A stretch of DNA of 64,000 nt, taken from the NCBI GenBank assembly GCA_958510825.1, contig OY294048.1, forward strand, positions 36,359,026-36,423,025, written 5' to 3'. The position numbers and the translations under genes were made by a program. The first letter of the stretch is position 1. Every line of letters begins with the position of its first letter. This DNA is from Brachypterus glaber. Lineage: Eukaryota; Arthropoda; Insecta; Coleoptera; Kateretidae. This document shows positions 46,990-57,794 of the stretch, piece after piece. The notes beneath the pieces were generated by a model. That model ran no database searches and had not been told where the DNA came from. It worked only from the letters and a program-made list of their open reading frames with translations.

Positions 46990-47045
46990 CTTCTAGCCTG
47001 AAGATGACCCTAAATTCAAGGGTTGAAACAATTGTAGCCTGTTTT
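46990..47045 (+). ncRNA. Hammerhead-like motif, second copy (degenerate)
   Basis: CTGAAGA (46998-47004), stem II ACCC/GGGT (47007-47010, 47020-47023), GAAA (47025-47028), a short AC/GT stem III, GTA and then GC. Stem I pairs only two bases. It is followed by AATAAAATG, as in a retroelement 3' end. Confidence 0.3.
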
Positions 47046-48018
47046 ATAAATAAAATGCTTCAATAAAAAACTTTGGAGTAGACATAATAATTTTTTAGTT
47101 TTGATAATTCCTTTAATGAAACAAAATATTTCCAAATAAATAATTTTTGTTGGATTAAGTTATTATTTGTATGTGTAATTCAGCATTGTTGTATATTTGT
47201 ATTAACAAAATCAATAGTATGGATACTTATTATTTAGGGATTAACTAAGCTTATAAGGGAACGTGTTCAAATGCCACAATATAATTTGTGGAAATCTGGA
47301 ATACTCGTATATTGGCATGTCTGTGACACCTGCTAATCATATAAATTATCAATTTTAAATATGCTTTAAGCTGTACACAAAGTTTTTTAAATGCCTCAAT
47401 AGTTTAAATAGGTGATTCTACATAACCAGTAGTCGGCGTAAACTCAGTTATGACTCATTAACGTTGAAAATAAACACAGAAACATAGGCTTACGGAATAA
47501 TTTTGCCGAATTATGAGGGAAATTTTTATGAGGGTCACTAAATCGAAACATTTGACTACTAATTTGTTACACAAAACAATATTGACTATAAATATTAACT
47601 ATATATATATCGGTGTTTTTTAATTTTTAATTATCGATAACTTTTTTTCCCACCTTACTCGTTTAAATGAAATCATTAAAAAAAATCAAGATAAAAAGAA
47701 ATAAAAATGTAAATATTTAAAACCTCGTGTCAACGCTAGAGTCGACGCGGCGCCTATGCGAGGACTGGAAATTCGCCGAGTACTGTACATAACAAATATG
47801 AAAAAAGACTATTAAAAACCATTTTTTAAAGTAAATAGATACTTTAAACTAAATTTTACCAGATTGGCTTTCAACGCTGTTATTGCATAGTGAATTACTT
47901 GGAACACAAAAAAAGAAACAAAATTAGATTTTTTTTTAATTTTTTTTTGAGAAAATGATTATTTTTAAAAACAAAAAAAAAAAAATAAAAAAAATGTTTT
48001 TTTTTTCTATAGATCTAA

Positions 48019-48513
48019 AGGCGCCTTTTCACGGAGCAATATATACGCAAGTTTGGTGCTATGCAAGTTTGCTGCCAGATGAGGACAATTACACATTCAT
48101 TTGCCTTTTCACGGAGCAAATTATACGCAAGTTTGACGCAAGTTAAACAATGCTGCCAACCAGACAATTTTGACGTGTCTCTGCATTTGTTGACAAAAAC
48201 ATAACCTAGCATTTGCTTTTTTAATGAAGCCTTTTAGTTTGACAGACCGGCCTATTATTAATAATAATAATTATTAACATTTCTAGTTGCTACTACATTA
48301 GTAAAAAGAAATCGATTTAGTAACTTTTTTCCAGGTTGGTACCACGAAAATAACTATAAATCTTGCGTCGAAAAATAGAACTTGTTCTAATAATTTGATG
48401 GCTCGAAAATAGCATCAAATTTGTCTGAAGGCATCCGCAGTGACTGAATCATTCTTGCAACAAAATTGCATAGCACCAAACTTGCGTACAAATTTCTCCG
48501 TGAAAAGGCGCCT
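48019..48513 (+). mobile_element. 495-bp MITE, AGGCGCCTTTTCACGGAG ends, TAA duplication
   Basis: AGGCGCCTTTTCACGGAG and (inverted) CTCCGTGAAAAGGCGCCT begin inverted repeats of about 45 bp that also share ACGCAAGTTTGGTGCTATGC. TAA flanks both sides (48016-48018, 48514-48516), a TWA target as in PIF/Harbinger. The left end is partly duplicated at about 48102 (CCTTTTCACGGAGCAAATTA). Confidence 0.88.
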
Positions 48514-49503
48514 TAATAAACTCACCTTGGAATAACAGATCCATTAATTAACTAATTAGTTTTAAATTTTTATTTACTTTAAAAATCAATTTAAAAAAAA
48601 ACGACTGGTTCTTGCTATTTTAAATAGTTTGACATTTTAATTTATATAAACTTAAAAAAAACCTACTTATTTAAATGTGCTTGAAGACTTTTAAAAGAAT
48701 TCACATAAGATATTTTTAGTTTTCCTTATTTTGATGTATTGATAAAATGTAATGTATTTGGAACTTATAAATATGTATTTTTCACGCTTATGATCATCTT
48801 TATAAATTTACATAAAATATTCATTTTATAAACCATATACTGACACATAATTCCCTTTATAAAAATTGGGTTTATCCTTTACAAAAAGCTTTTTTATACA
48901 TCAACGCACACAGACACAATTTCTTGAAAATATGAGCAAAAACTTTGCAATTAAATGTTTGTTTAAACGAAGAAACTGTCAATGTTTATCTTTTGCAATT
49001 TATTGATAGTACAGTCATATTGTGAAAAAAGGGGTAAACCTCAAAATGAAACTTGTAAAAATCTTTGTATTGACATTCTATAGGTCTTATAAAATCTCGT
49101 GTCTGCGTGTCAAGATATTCAAGGACAACGGTCGTAAAAACTGTTTTTTTTTTGTAAATATCTTGTTTCCTTTGCTTCAAATGACATTTGGAGTTATTAG
49201 AAAAGTTGTAGAGCATAAAATTCTCTACAAATATGGTCCTAGGTGATATTTATACAACATTTCATTGAAGTGCAGTTTTAATAAAAATACATTTAAACGA
49301 GCTGTTAAAATATACAGGGTGATTCAATTAACAGAAATCACTCGTATTATGACGTTATTATTTAAGTTATTAAAATTAAATTTATACCAGTTAATAATAG
49401 ACCCAATAAGCTACAAGTGTGCTCAAACAAAAGTTTTCTACTAGATTTTATTTTTAAGAAATACTCTGTATTTAACAGTCATTTATATTATTATTTTAAA
49501 TCA

Positions 49504-49563
49504 AACAAGCAGTGAAGATATGTAATGCTACGCATTCCATTATATATTATTCACAGTAAATGG
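49504..49563 (+). repeat. AACAAGCCGTGAAGATATG repeat, copy 5 (core only)
   Basis: AACAAGCAGTGAAGATATGT, AATGCTACGCATTCCATTA, TTCACAGTAAATGG. Lacks the A/T homopolymer zone. Confidence 0.75.
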
Positions 49564-49817
49564 TCTTTGTAAATTGCTTCTGATTATTATTGCTTAGTCC
49601 CGGGAATAGTGTTTATTTTTAGATAAATACTTTTAAGAATTCAAATCTTAAAGAAAATTTGGCCTGTGTGCGAAGCCAAAAAAATATCGAATGAAATTTA
49701 TTTATTTTAACATAAACCTATTTGCCGTCCGTTTTTCCCTTATCCTTTCTAATAGGCACCTTAAGGACTCTATTTAAGATGGGTCGGGACCCAAGTAGAA
49801 ATATCTTTACATTATAT

Positions 49818-49937
49818 AAGTTTTGATATAGTTATATCAAGATAAGATTGGGATACTATTAAAGTTTAATTGAGGTTAAACAATGTTTATCAGTTTATCT
49901 TGATATATTTATAGCTATAGCTACATCAAAACTATTA
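49818..49937. repeat. Hairpin, AGTTTTGATATAG / CTA..ATCAAAACT arms
   Basis: TTTTGATATAGTTATATCAA and GATAAG are inverted in TTATCTTGATATATTTATAG and CTACATCAAAACT. Adjoins the TTCGC element. Confidence 0.65.
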
Positions 49938-49947
49938 AATGGTTCAC

Positions 49948-51874
49948 GGTATTTAGTTTGGAAAAAAAAGTTCGCAGCAAAAAATTCGTAAAAATTTCTT
50001 CGCAAAATCTTAGTTCGCAAACTTTTAGTTCGCAAAACCTTTAATTCGCAAAAACTTAATTCGCATAATCTTAATTCGCAAAGAAATAATTTTGCTTAGG
50101 CCAAAAATTCGCGAATGTATTTTTACAGTTTCTTTTAATATTTCTTCGCAAAACTTTATTTCGCAAACTTTTAGTTCGCAAAACCTTTAATTCGCAAAAA
50201 CTTAATTCGCAAAATCTTTATTCGCAAAGAAATAATTTCGCTTAGTCCAAAAGTTCGCGAATCTAGTATTTTTACAGTTTCTTTTAGTATTTCTTCGCAA
50301 AACTTTAGTTCGCAAACTTTTAGTTCGCAAAACCTTTAATTCGCAAAAACTTAATTCGCATAATCTTTATTAGCAAAGAAATAATTTTGCTTAGTCCAAA
50401 AGTTCGCGAATGTATTTTTACAGTTTCTTTTAGGATTTCTTCGCATAACTTTAGTTCGCAAAACCTTTAATTCGCAAAAACTATATTCGCATTATCTTTA
50501 TTCGCAAAGAAATAATTTCGCTTGGTCCAAAAGTTCGCAAATGTATTTTTACAGTTTCTTTTAGTATTTCTTCGCAAAACTTTAGTTCGCAAACTTTTAG
50601 TTCGCAAAACCTTTAATTCGCAAAAACTTAATTCGCATAATCTTTATTAGCAAAGAAATAATTTTGCTTAGTCCAAAAGTTCGCGAATGTATTTTTACAG
50701 TTTCTTTTAGTATTTCTTCGCAAAACTTTAGTTCGCAAACTTTTAGTTCGCAAAACCTTTAATTCGCAAAAACTTAATTCGCATAATCTTTATTAGCAAA
50801 GAAATAATTTTGCTTAGTCCAAAAGTTCGCGAATGTATTTTTACAGTTTCTTTTAGTATTTCTTCGCAAAACTTTAGTTCGCAAACTTTTAGTTCGCAAA
50901 ACCTTTAATTCGCAAAAACTTAATTCGCATAATCTCTATTCGCAAAGAAATAATTTTGTCTTAGTCCAAAAGTTCGCGAATGTATTTTTACAGTTTCTTT
51001 TAGTATTTCTTCGCAAAACTTTAGTTCGCAAACTTTTAGTTCGCAAAACCTTTAATTCGCAAAAACTTAATTCGCATAATCTTTATTAGCAAAGAAATAA
51101 TTTTGCTTAGTCCAAAAGTTCGCGAATGTATTTTTACAGTTTCTTTTAGGATTTCTTCGCATAACTTTAGTTCGCAAAACCTTTAATTCGCAAAAACTAT
51201 ATTCGCATTATCTTTATTCGCAAAGAAATAATTTCGCTTGGTCCAAAAGTTCGCAAATGTATTTTTACAGTTTCTTTTAGTAAAGATTTTTGTTAAAAAT
51301 CGAACATTTATAAATTGCAGCGACATTATTGCTTTAACTTTAAAATAAATAAACATAAATAATATGAAAATTAGAAAATTATTTATATTCATTTATTAAT
51401 AGTATTTTAATTAATTTACAATAAAAAATATATATAAATAATGTATAATATTTTCTACATAACAAAAATAAATTAAACCAATACCAGCACAATATTTAAA
51501 TCATTTTACATCTGACGCAAAACAAAACATTAACCAAATTGGCTTACCCAAACCCAAACCAAAGCGAAACAATAACCCTAAAACCAACCCAAAACTAAAA
51601 TTAAAGTAACTCAAAAATATAACCAACCATTAATTATTATAATTATAATGATACAACAAACCAAGATACCTCTTAAATATTATAATTGTGTTTTTTTTGT
51701 CATATGAAATAACAACTTCTTTAAGTATTTTTGCGAAGAAAAACCTAGCGAAGTTAATTTTATGCGATATTATGTCTCGCGAAGTAATCGTGTGCGAACT
51801 AATTTCCATGCGACTTTTATTTTTTAACTTATTTTTGCAAAGTTTTTCGAACTTTTTTTTTCGAACTAAAGACC
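49948..51874. mobile_element. TIR element containing the TTCGC minisatellite
   Basis: GGTATTTAGTTTGGAAAAAA at the left and (inverted) GGTCTTTAGTTCGAAAAAAA at the right, followed inward by GTTCG, are diverged inverted ends. Between 51720 and 51874 the TTCGC words occur in inverse orientation (GCGAA) without regular period. The array occupies 49998-51281. Confidence 0.6.
49998..51281 (+). repeat. Minisatellite, about 146-bp unit, nine copies, with higher-order duplication
   Basis: The landmark TATTTTTACAGTTTCTTTTA recurs near 50120, 50269, 50415, 50546, 50692, 50837, 50983, 51130 and 51260, so most units are 145-149 bp and two are 130-131 bp. Each is built from shorter AGTTCGCAAA / AATTCGCAAAAAC words. 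The two short units share private changes (TAGGATTTCTTCGCATAAC, GCTTGGTCC) and are about 715 bp apart. Confidence 0.93.
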
Positions 51875-51892
51875 GGATACCCTATTCAATTA

Positions 51893-52310
51893 CACAGGTT
51901 TACAAAAAAAAAGTCAGGACTATTTGACCGGACCATGGTATTCCTAGGTATTTTGGCGCCCTGAATCGGATCCCGGGGTCAGTTTTGCCCCATCACGTCA
52001 GGAAAACGAGATTTCAAGGTCATTTGAGGTCAGAATGGTAATTTTTTGGGAGCGGCCCCGGGACATTATCTCAAGCGACCTGTTAACTTCACGAGTAACT
52101 GTGTAGGTCTTGAATACTTTCTGAACGTTGAGATCTTGTCCCGGGGCCGCTACCAAAAAATCACCATTTTGACCTCCAAATGACCTTGAAATCTCGTTTT
52201 CCTGACGTGATGGGGCAAAACTGACCCCGGGATCTGATTCAGGGCGCCAAAATACTTAGGAATACCATGGTCCGGTCAAATAGTCCTGACTTTTTTTTTG
52301 TAAACCTGTG
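51893..52310. mobile_element. 418-bp GC-rich palindromic MITE, TTA duplication
   Basis: CACAGGTTTACAAAAAAAAA and (inverted) CACAGGTTTACAAAAAAAAA are identical ends flanked by TTA (51890-51892, 52311-52313). Arms of about 180 bp are nearly perfect (TGACCGGACCATGGTATTCC, GGATCCCGGGGTCAGTTTTG, AGCGGCCCCGGGACA). The loop is about 55 bp. Confidence 0.93.
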
Positions 52311-52384
52311 TTATTAATCAAGTATATTATATGATATTATATCAGAATACTAGTACTTATTGTATTGTATATGTTATAGTAGAA

Positions 52385-52500
52385 ACTGGTTCGAAAGTCA
52401 GTATAAGCCGGTGGTTCCCTCTACTACTAGCCCACACAAGTCCTAGACTTAGGGGATGCTTAATTAAGTAGAATAGTACGAGGTTAAACAAACAAACAAA
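52385..52500 (-). repeat. GGACTTGTGTGGGCTAGTAG repeat, uninterrupted copy
   Basis: CTACTACTAGCCCACACAAG, GGGGATGCTTAATTAAGTAG and AATAGTACGAGGTTAAACAA are the inverse of 34960-35205 without the MITE. Ends in a short AAAC run (52488-52511). Confidence 0.8.
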
Positions 52501-52864
52501 CAAACAAACAAGCTTGCCCCAAAAACTTTCCTTATATGCAAAAATGTCGAATGAACATTTGTCCATGTCCAAGAGCTATGCAATTTTCGCTGAAAATTTT
52601 GAATTTTCCATCATTTATATTTTTATGAAATATCCGAACTAAGTCATCACCTTATTACGGTATTTTGCTATTGGGTAAACTCGACTTATATGGTTTTGCA
52701 AACGGTATGGCCGCCTACCATTGGACTAAAGACCAGGGTAGCAATTCACATTAAATGTGAAATGTAAAATGTTATTGTGTTATGTTATCATCGTGGAAAC
52801 CAACTTCGGAGAAGTTATTTTTGATAACTGACTGATATCTGACTGATAAAAATATAGGTGTAGC

Positions 52865-53070
52865 AAAATGATGTTCAACGATGTGTCACACGACCCCACT
52901 TTCCATTAAAACAAATTTCCTCCCCATGCCCCTTCCCACGTTTTAAAAGCTGAACGTATCAAATATATCCAAAAAGATAGTTTAAGTTGTCTTATTTACG
53001 TCTTTTTCTAAGGCCAATATCTTAACTCGTCCGAAAATTTAAAAAGTGGGGTTACTTTTGGACCGCTCTG
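52865..53070 (-). repeat. Arm of the CAGTGCGGTCC foldback family
   Basis: CATGCCCCTTCCCACGTTTT, AAAAAGATAGTTTAAGTTGT and GTTACTTTTGGACCGCTCTG match the right arm of 19795-20495, ending at a TA. Confidence 0.75.
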
Positions 53071-53156
53071 TAAACTAAATATGTTATCCAGAGGAAAATA
53101 CCTACAATTAAAAATGAAGATTATTAGTTTTCAGAATTTGTATTTTAGCTTTACGT

Positions 53157-53379
53157 TAAAAATTAATGGGGAGCCCCTAGCACAAGCCAAAGCTTATTTG
53201 GGGCTTCCCGCGAATTACATCGGCACTTAGTGCTACTAAGAGTGCCGATGTATTGAAATCTTCGCCGAAAAGTCAAAATCTTTGACCACGTTTTTTTCAC
53301 ATTTCTCGACGTTTTGGACCATTCTGAGTCGAAATCAGTAAAAAACATTTTTGCGTCTGTCTGTCTGTCTGTCTGTCTG
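53157..53379 (+). repeat. GGGAGCCCCTAGCACAAGCC repeat with (GTCT)n
   Basis: ATTAATGGGGAGCCCCTAGC and AGCTTATTTGGGGCTTCCCG resemble 20593-20650. A GTCT microsatellite lies at 53354-53379, a run often seen at ends of arthropod dispersed repeats. Confidence 0.6.
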
Positions 53380-53757
53380 GGTGTAAACTCTCTAACTCCA
53401 TTTCTACATGAGATATCGACTGGCGGTTTTTTGCATATTGTTTCTTATCGTATTCCGAAGAGATTAGATTTTGGGGGTAAACGATTGGGGGTAAGGGGGT
53501 AAAAATAGGGTAAAACTCCTATTTTTAGCGTTTTTTGTTTATAATTAAGGCTATTATTGTATTTGGTTAAGTTAGAACTTATATAAAAGATAATTTTAAA
53601 TTGGTCAAAAAATGTTTTAAATAACGTTTTCCTAAAACGTATTGTTTTCGAGATATTGGCGTTTAAAGCAGTAAAAGGTTTTTTTAGCATATCTCACATA
53701 TTTATACTCCGATTTCAAAAAAATATATTTTAAATAAAAGCTCTTTTTAAGCCCTAT

Positions 53758-53925
53758 AAAAAATGTTATATACAGTTTTTTGCTAGAATATAATGTTTTA
53801 AAGATACAGAATTTAAAATCAAACGAAACACCTAGTTTGAAAATTGCAAACTAGATGGCTCTAGTATACAATAGTGCCGATGTGTTGACAGGGTGCTTGC
53901 AACGTTTTATCTAGTTTGTAATTAA
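53758..53925 (+). repeat. Dispersed repeat shared with 28607-28760
   Basis: AAATGTTATATACAGTTTTT, TATAATGTTTTAAAGATACA and TTTGCAAACTAGATGGCTCT-type words match the earlier copy in inverse orientation. Confidence 0.75.
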
Positions 53926-54578
53926 AAACCAGTATACTAAATAAAATAAATAAATAAATTGCGTCAAAATGCTTGGCTTGGCCAAACTTGACCTTAGTAA
54001 TACTTTCAAGGAATTAGTACTATTTTTTATTATTTTTACTATTTTAAATAATCAGTTTAAATATCTACTTAAAATTTTTCATTTTAGTTTCTTTAAAACT
54101 TTCGAGCCACTTGATCTGGATAATACGTACTCGTTTTTAGTAATAATTTCTCGGTGTGTACTTTAGATGATTAGAAGCATTCTTGGTCAAAGTTTTTACA
54201 CGAAGGAGCTTAAAAAAGCTATGCCGTAGAATTTTCTAGCTGCTTTTAATTTGTCTGAAAGAAAAATGTTTAATCCTAAGTATTTTATATTTTATAAGTA
54301 TACTTTCAAAGTTATAATTAAAAATATAAAACGTAGTTCAACACAGCTTATAGGTATATTTACTTTTATTATTTTCTTCCATTTTTCATAAGGTTTTCTT
54401 TATCGGTTTGCAAAGTTATTATTTAGTGCGGAATTTTATAGATTAACTTACAAAATTGCCTATTAAAAATATTGCTGCCAACAAAAGAATACTTTTCTGT
54501 ATAGGTTGGAAAAGATAAAACGTTTTTTATTATTTTTTTTTTGAAAAATTAATAGTTAAAAAATGGCAAAACAACGTG

Positions 54579-55410
54579 GATAAGATAAGATAAGATAAGA
54601 TAAGATAATTTATTAATCCTTATGAGACACTAAAATACAATGTATAAGTCTATGGACAAGTCAGTTTAAAACAAAAAACATTACACAATTAAAAAAAATT
54701 AAAAACATAGAATAATATAATAATTTAAAACAATAAAAAAGTATATTTTGCAATCATCCATACATACAGAATTTTTTCGGTTAAATATTTTTTAACTTCC
54801 AACTTAAATTTATTAATAGCCATTATATTTTTTATATTTGGTGGTAATTTGTTGTATGTACGAATTCCCATGTAACACGGACCCCTTTCAAACAACGTGG
54901 TACGATGTCTAGGGATCGTTGCACTGCCGTGTAGACATTGCACTGGATATTTCCTTATTTTTTAAAAACTGAGAGAAATTTTGTTTAACATATGCGCATA
55001 ATTTATAAATATAAATCAAATATACAGTCATTATCCCACATTTTTTAAATAGTGGGCGACAATGATAATCTGCATCGCATATTACCCTTAAAATCTTCTT
55101 TTGAAGTGTGAAAAGTCGATCGACTTCGCCAGAACTTCCCCAAAACAAAATTGAGTAAGTTTGCTGTGGATATATGCATAATAGAAAAGTAGTAACGAGT
55201 CAAAACTTACGGTACTTCTTAAATTATAAATTGCAAATTTATCACCGCAAAGTTTTTTATATATATAAAATCTATGTGACTTTCCCAACCACAATTTGCT
55301 GAGAGATGTGTACCTAAAAATGTAGTTTGGCTGTCTTGTTTTATGGATTTTCCGTCGAGTCGAACAAGCACGCTGAAAGGAGAGTCTTCTCCCGACCGCA
55401 CTTGGTAGCT
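54579..55410 (-). pseudogene. 5'-truncated LINE (jockey/CR1-like) reverse transcriptase C-terminus
   Basis: Three overlapping pieces in different frames: VRLDGKSIKQ...TTFLGTHLS..WESHI (55390-55260), FWGSSGEVDRLFTLQKKILR...RPLFKKCGIMT (55150-54990) and PRHRTTLFERGPCYMGIRTY NKLPPNIKN (54920-54800). This order is the thumb/C-terminal part of non-LTR retrotransposon polymerases. It ends in a (TTATC)n tail (54579-54606 on the plus strand as GATAA). Frameshifts make it inactive. Confidence 0.85.
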
Positions 55411-55603
55411 GATATCAGATTAAATGTGTCTTGTCGTGATTGAGACACTCAAATATATGTAACATTATTACACATGGTTTATTTTTTTAGGGGATTTTGC
55501 GGAATATGAAAAAAAAATTGTTTACATGGTTGAAAAGAGAATTTTAAGCCCCTTACCTTGATGTATTCTACATATATTTCTTTTTGATACAAAAAAAAAC
55601 CGT

Positions 55604-55697
55604 ACCGTACTCTGCCTTCCTAAGCTGAAAGGTCCTATCTGTGCATGTTAAACCTATGTAGATAGGAGCTTTCAGCTTAGCACGGCTGTACTATGTT
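55604..55697. ncRNA. Pre-miRNA-like hairpin (or mini-MITE)
   Basis: CTAAGCTGAAAGGTCCTATC pairs with GATAGGAGCTTTCAGCTTAG (core 55621-55680), with a short loop around TGTTAAAC and a weaker lower stem (GTACTCTGCC / CGGCTGTAC). Size and bulge pattern fit a pre-miRNA, but no known family is recognised and MITEs give similar hairpins. Confidence 0.35.
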
Positions 55698-56479
55698 ATT
55701 GCTGTTTTGGTTCGTTCTATTATTCGGACCAAAAAATATGTAAATATTTTTTTTATAAAAAAAGTGAGAATCAATAAACATATACATATACATATTTATT
55801 TTAATATTACTATTATCTTTTTAAGCTTAAGTAAGTAAAACAAGCTAAATTATGTAAATCTCGTTTTTATGCGATAAAAACGAAAAGGAAAAAAAGTAAA
55901 AAAACAATTAGTTTTTTAATACATAGAATTTTCGGCTGAATTAAAAAATAAAAATCAAAAATGTAAAACAATACAGGGTGTTCCGCTAAAAAAACATATT
56001 TATGCCACTTGCGGCGAAACCGGAAGTGAAACAAAAAAATCAAATCCATCATTTTAGTTCCGTTTTTATCGAATGAAGATTACTCTTAATTTTGGGGGTG
56101 GACATAAATAAAACTCACCCCGTATATTATACCAAAATCTGTCGAAAAAAATTGGAATCATAAACTTTGCGGACGAATACATGTGTAATAAGTTAATGTT
56201 AAGGGGGCAAAAGCCTCTTTTCAAACATGCAAAAAAAAACAAACGCAAAAAATGTTTGTCATAATCCGCAAAAATTCAGAGTAAAACAATAAAATCAATA
56301 GGCCGGAGTTATTAGTTGAAAAAAAAACTAAACTCGGTTTTTAACTGAGCTTTGCTTATACGCGCGTAAGGAAAAGTATAAATACTCCTAATAATCTTTT
56401 ATAAAAGTATAGGATTGCCTCCTACACACAGACATGATAACTACAAACCAGAAACAACGTAATATTTCAATTATATTTT

Positions 56480-56715
56480 AATATAAAGGTGCCTGAGAAG
56501 TTTTTATATTCCCTGTAAAGATGCAAGTAGCTTGTAAAACAACTTTACACTACGAAATTTCAAGAACACTTTTACATAGAAACTTGAAATTTGAAATAAC
56601 TTTTTTATACTACTCAGAAAATCTTTGCTTCAAATTTCAAGTCTCTGGGTCAAAGCGTTTTTAAAATATCGTAGTACAAAGTTGTTTTGCAAGCGACTTG
56701 CATTTTTACACGAAT
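56480..56715. repeat. Foldback, about 230 bp
   Basis: GTGTAAAAATGCAAGT-type arms: TGTAAAGATGCAAGTAGCTT is inverted in AAGCGACTTGCATTTTTACA, with AAAACAACTTTACACTACGA / TCGTAGTACAAAGTTGTTTT. A related stretch occurs at 37380-37440. Confidence 0.7.
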
Positions 56716-57028
56716 TATATATCCGCAAGTAAAGGACTTAAATCGAATATTTTTCTTGATTAAAGTAGAATACGTAGAACAAGAGTTTAAAACTTGAATT
56801 AAGTAAAAGTGCTTGGTTCAAATAATAAAATTTCCTGCCTTAAGAAACTTAAATGAATGGTGGCAAGTAGATATTTATAATGTGTATAAAAATAATGAAA
56901 AATAGTACTAATTAATACTAATTTCTTAGAAATAATTAGTAATTGAACTTAAAACAAATTATTGAATATTTTAAAATTAGTTATTATTAATATTATATAT
57001 AAACCGATAAGAATATTGTGTTCTTATA

Positions 57029-57502
57029 GTATATTAAAGTACTAGTTTCATAACACTCGTTTTTAGCGCACGAGTACAAGTTTAGTACTAGTGCGCCAAA
57101 AACGTGTTATGAAACGAGTGCTTTATACATTAGTTTCCATTTTGCTCTAAAATAAAAAAAAATCCTTCATTTAAATTGATGACCGATTTAGGGATTTTTA
57201 TTTTGGGTTGGCATTACAATTTTCGCAGTGTTTGAAATTCAAAGAACAAACGATATTTTGGTATCTTTTTTAGTCTGCTCTTCTCTTTTTTGCTGCAAGT
57301 AATTAAGCCATAATTTTAACACGTAAAAATTAACTTAAAAGACAATTTCGTAGAAAACTAAGCTTAAAAGCCATGTTAACATTTGCACGGAAGACGTCAT
57401 TAATTTGACTACAGGCCTATTGCCAACCCAAAAGAAAAAAGTCCAAACCTCTTGAGAACACGCAAAATGAATGTATTTATGAGCTTACAATAGTTACAAA
57501 AT
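57029..57502 (-). repeat. Dispersed repeat family C, copy 3 (inverted)
   Basis: Starts GTATATTAAAGTACTAGTTT with the TTTCATAACA palindrome, contains GGGTTGGCATTACAATTTT and CACGCAAAATGAATG, and ends ATGAGCTTACAATAGTTA. It is the inverse of 15391-15921. Confidence 0.8.
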
Positions 57503-57794
57503 ATAAAAAATATGTTAATATCAAGTATTTTTATACCTGCAACAAATATGTGAAACAAGTATCACAAATACTTCCTCAATTTATTTGGTCTTTTTCTTTC
57601 GAATAATTAACCAGGGTTTCTCTATATAATCATGACGTTTCCAGTACTAATTGGATATGTATCCTGACTTGCGCACTATCACTGATAAATTACTGTTGTT
57701 ATCATTGTTATCATTAAAAACACACAAAAAAAAACTTGAAACGCCCATTATTTTCAATTTAAAATTTAATAGTTCACACGATTAATAACCATAT

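Noticed and set aside
49998..51281. Regular repeat array resembling a CRISPR
   Set aside because: Units are contiguous 146-bp copies without unique spacers, in an animal intron with no cas genes. It is a minisatellite.
51183..51392. Possible repeat protein from the TTCGC array
   Set aside because: The frame closes after a few units and the unit length (146) is not a multiple of 3.
54590..55410. Functional reverse transcriptase gene
   Set aside because: Only the C-terminal part is present, split over three frames; it is a dead, 5'-truncated LINE.
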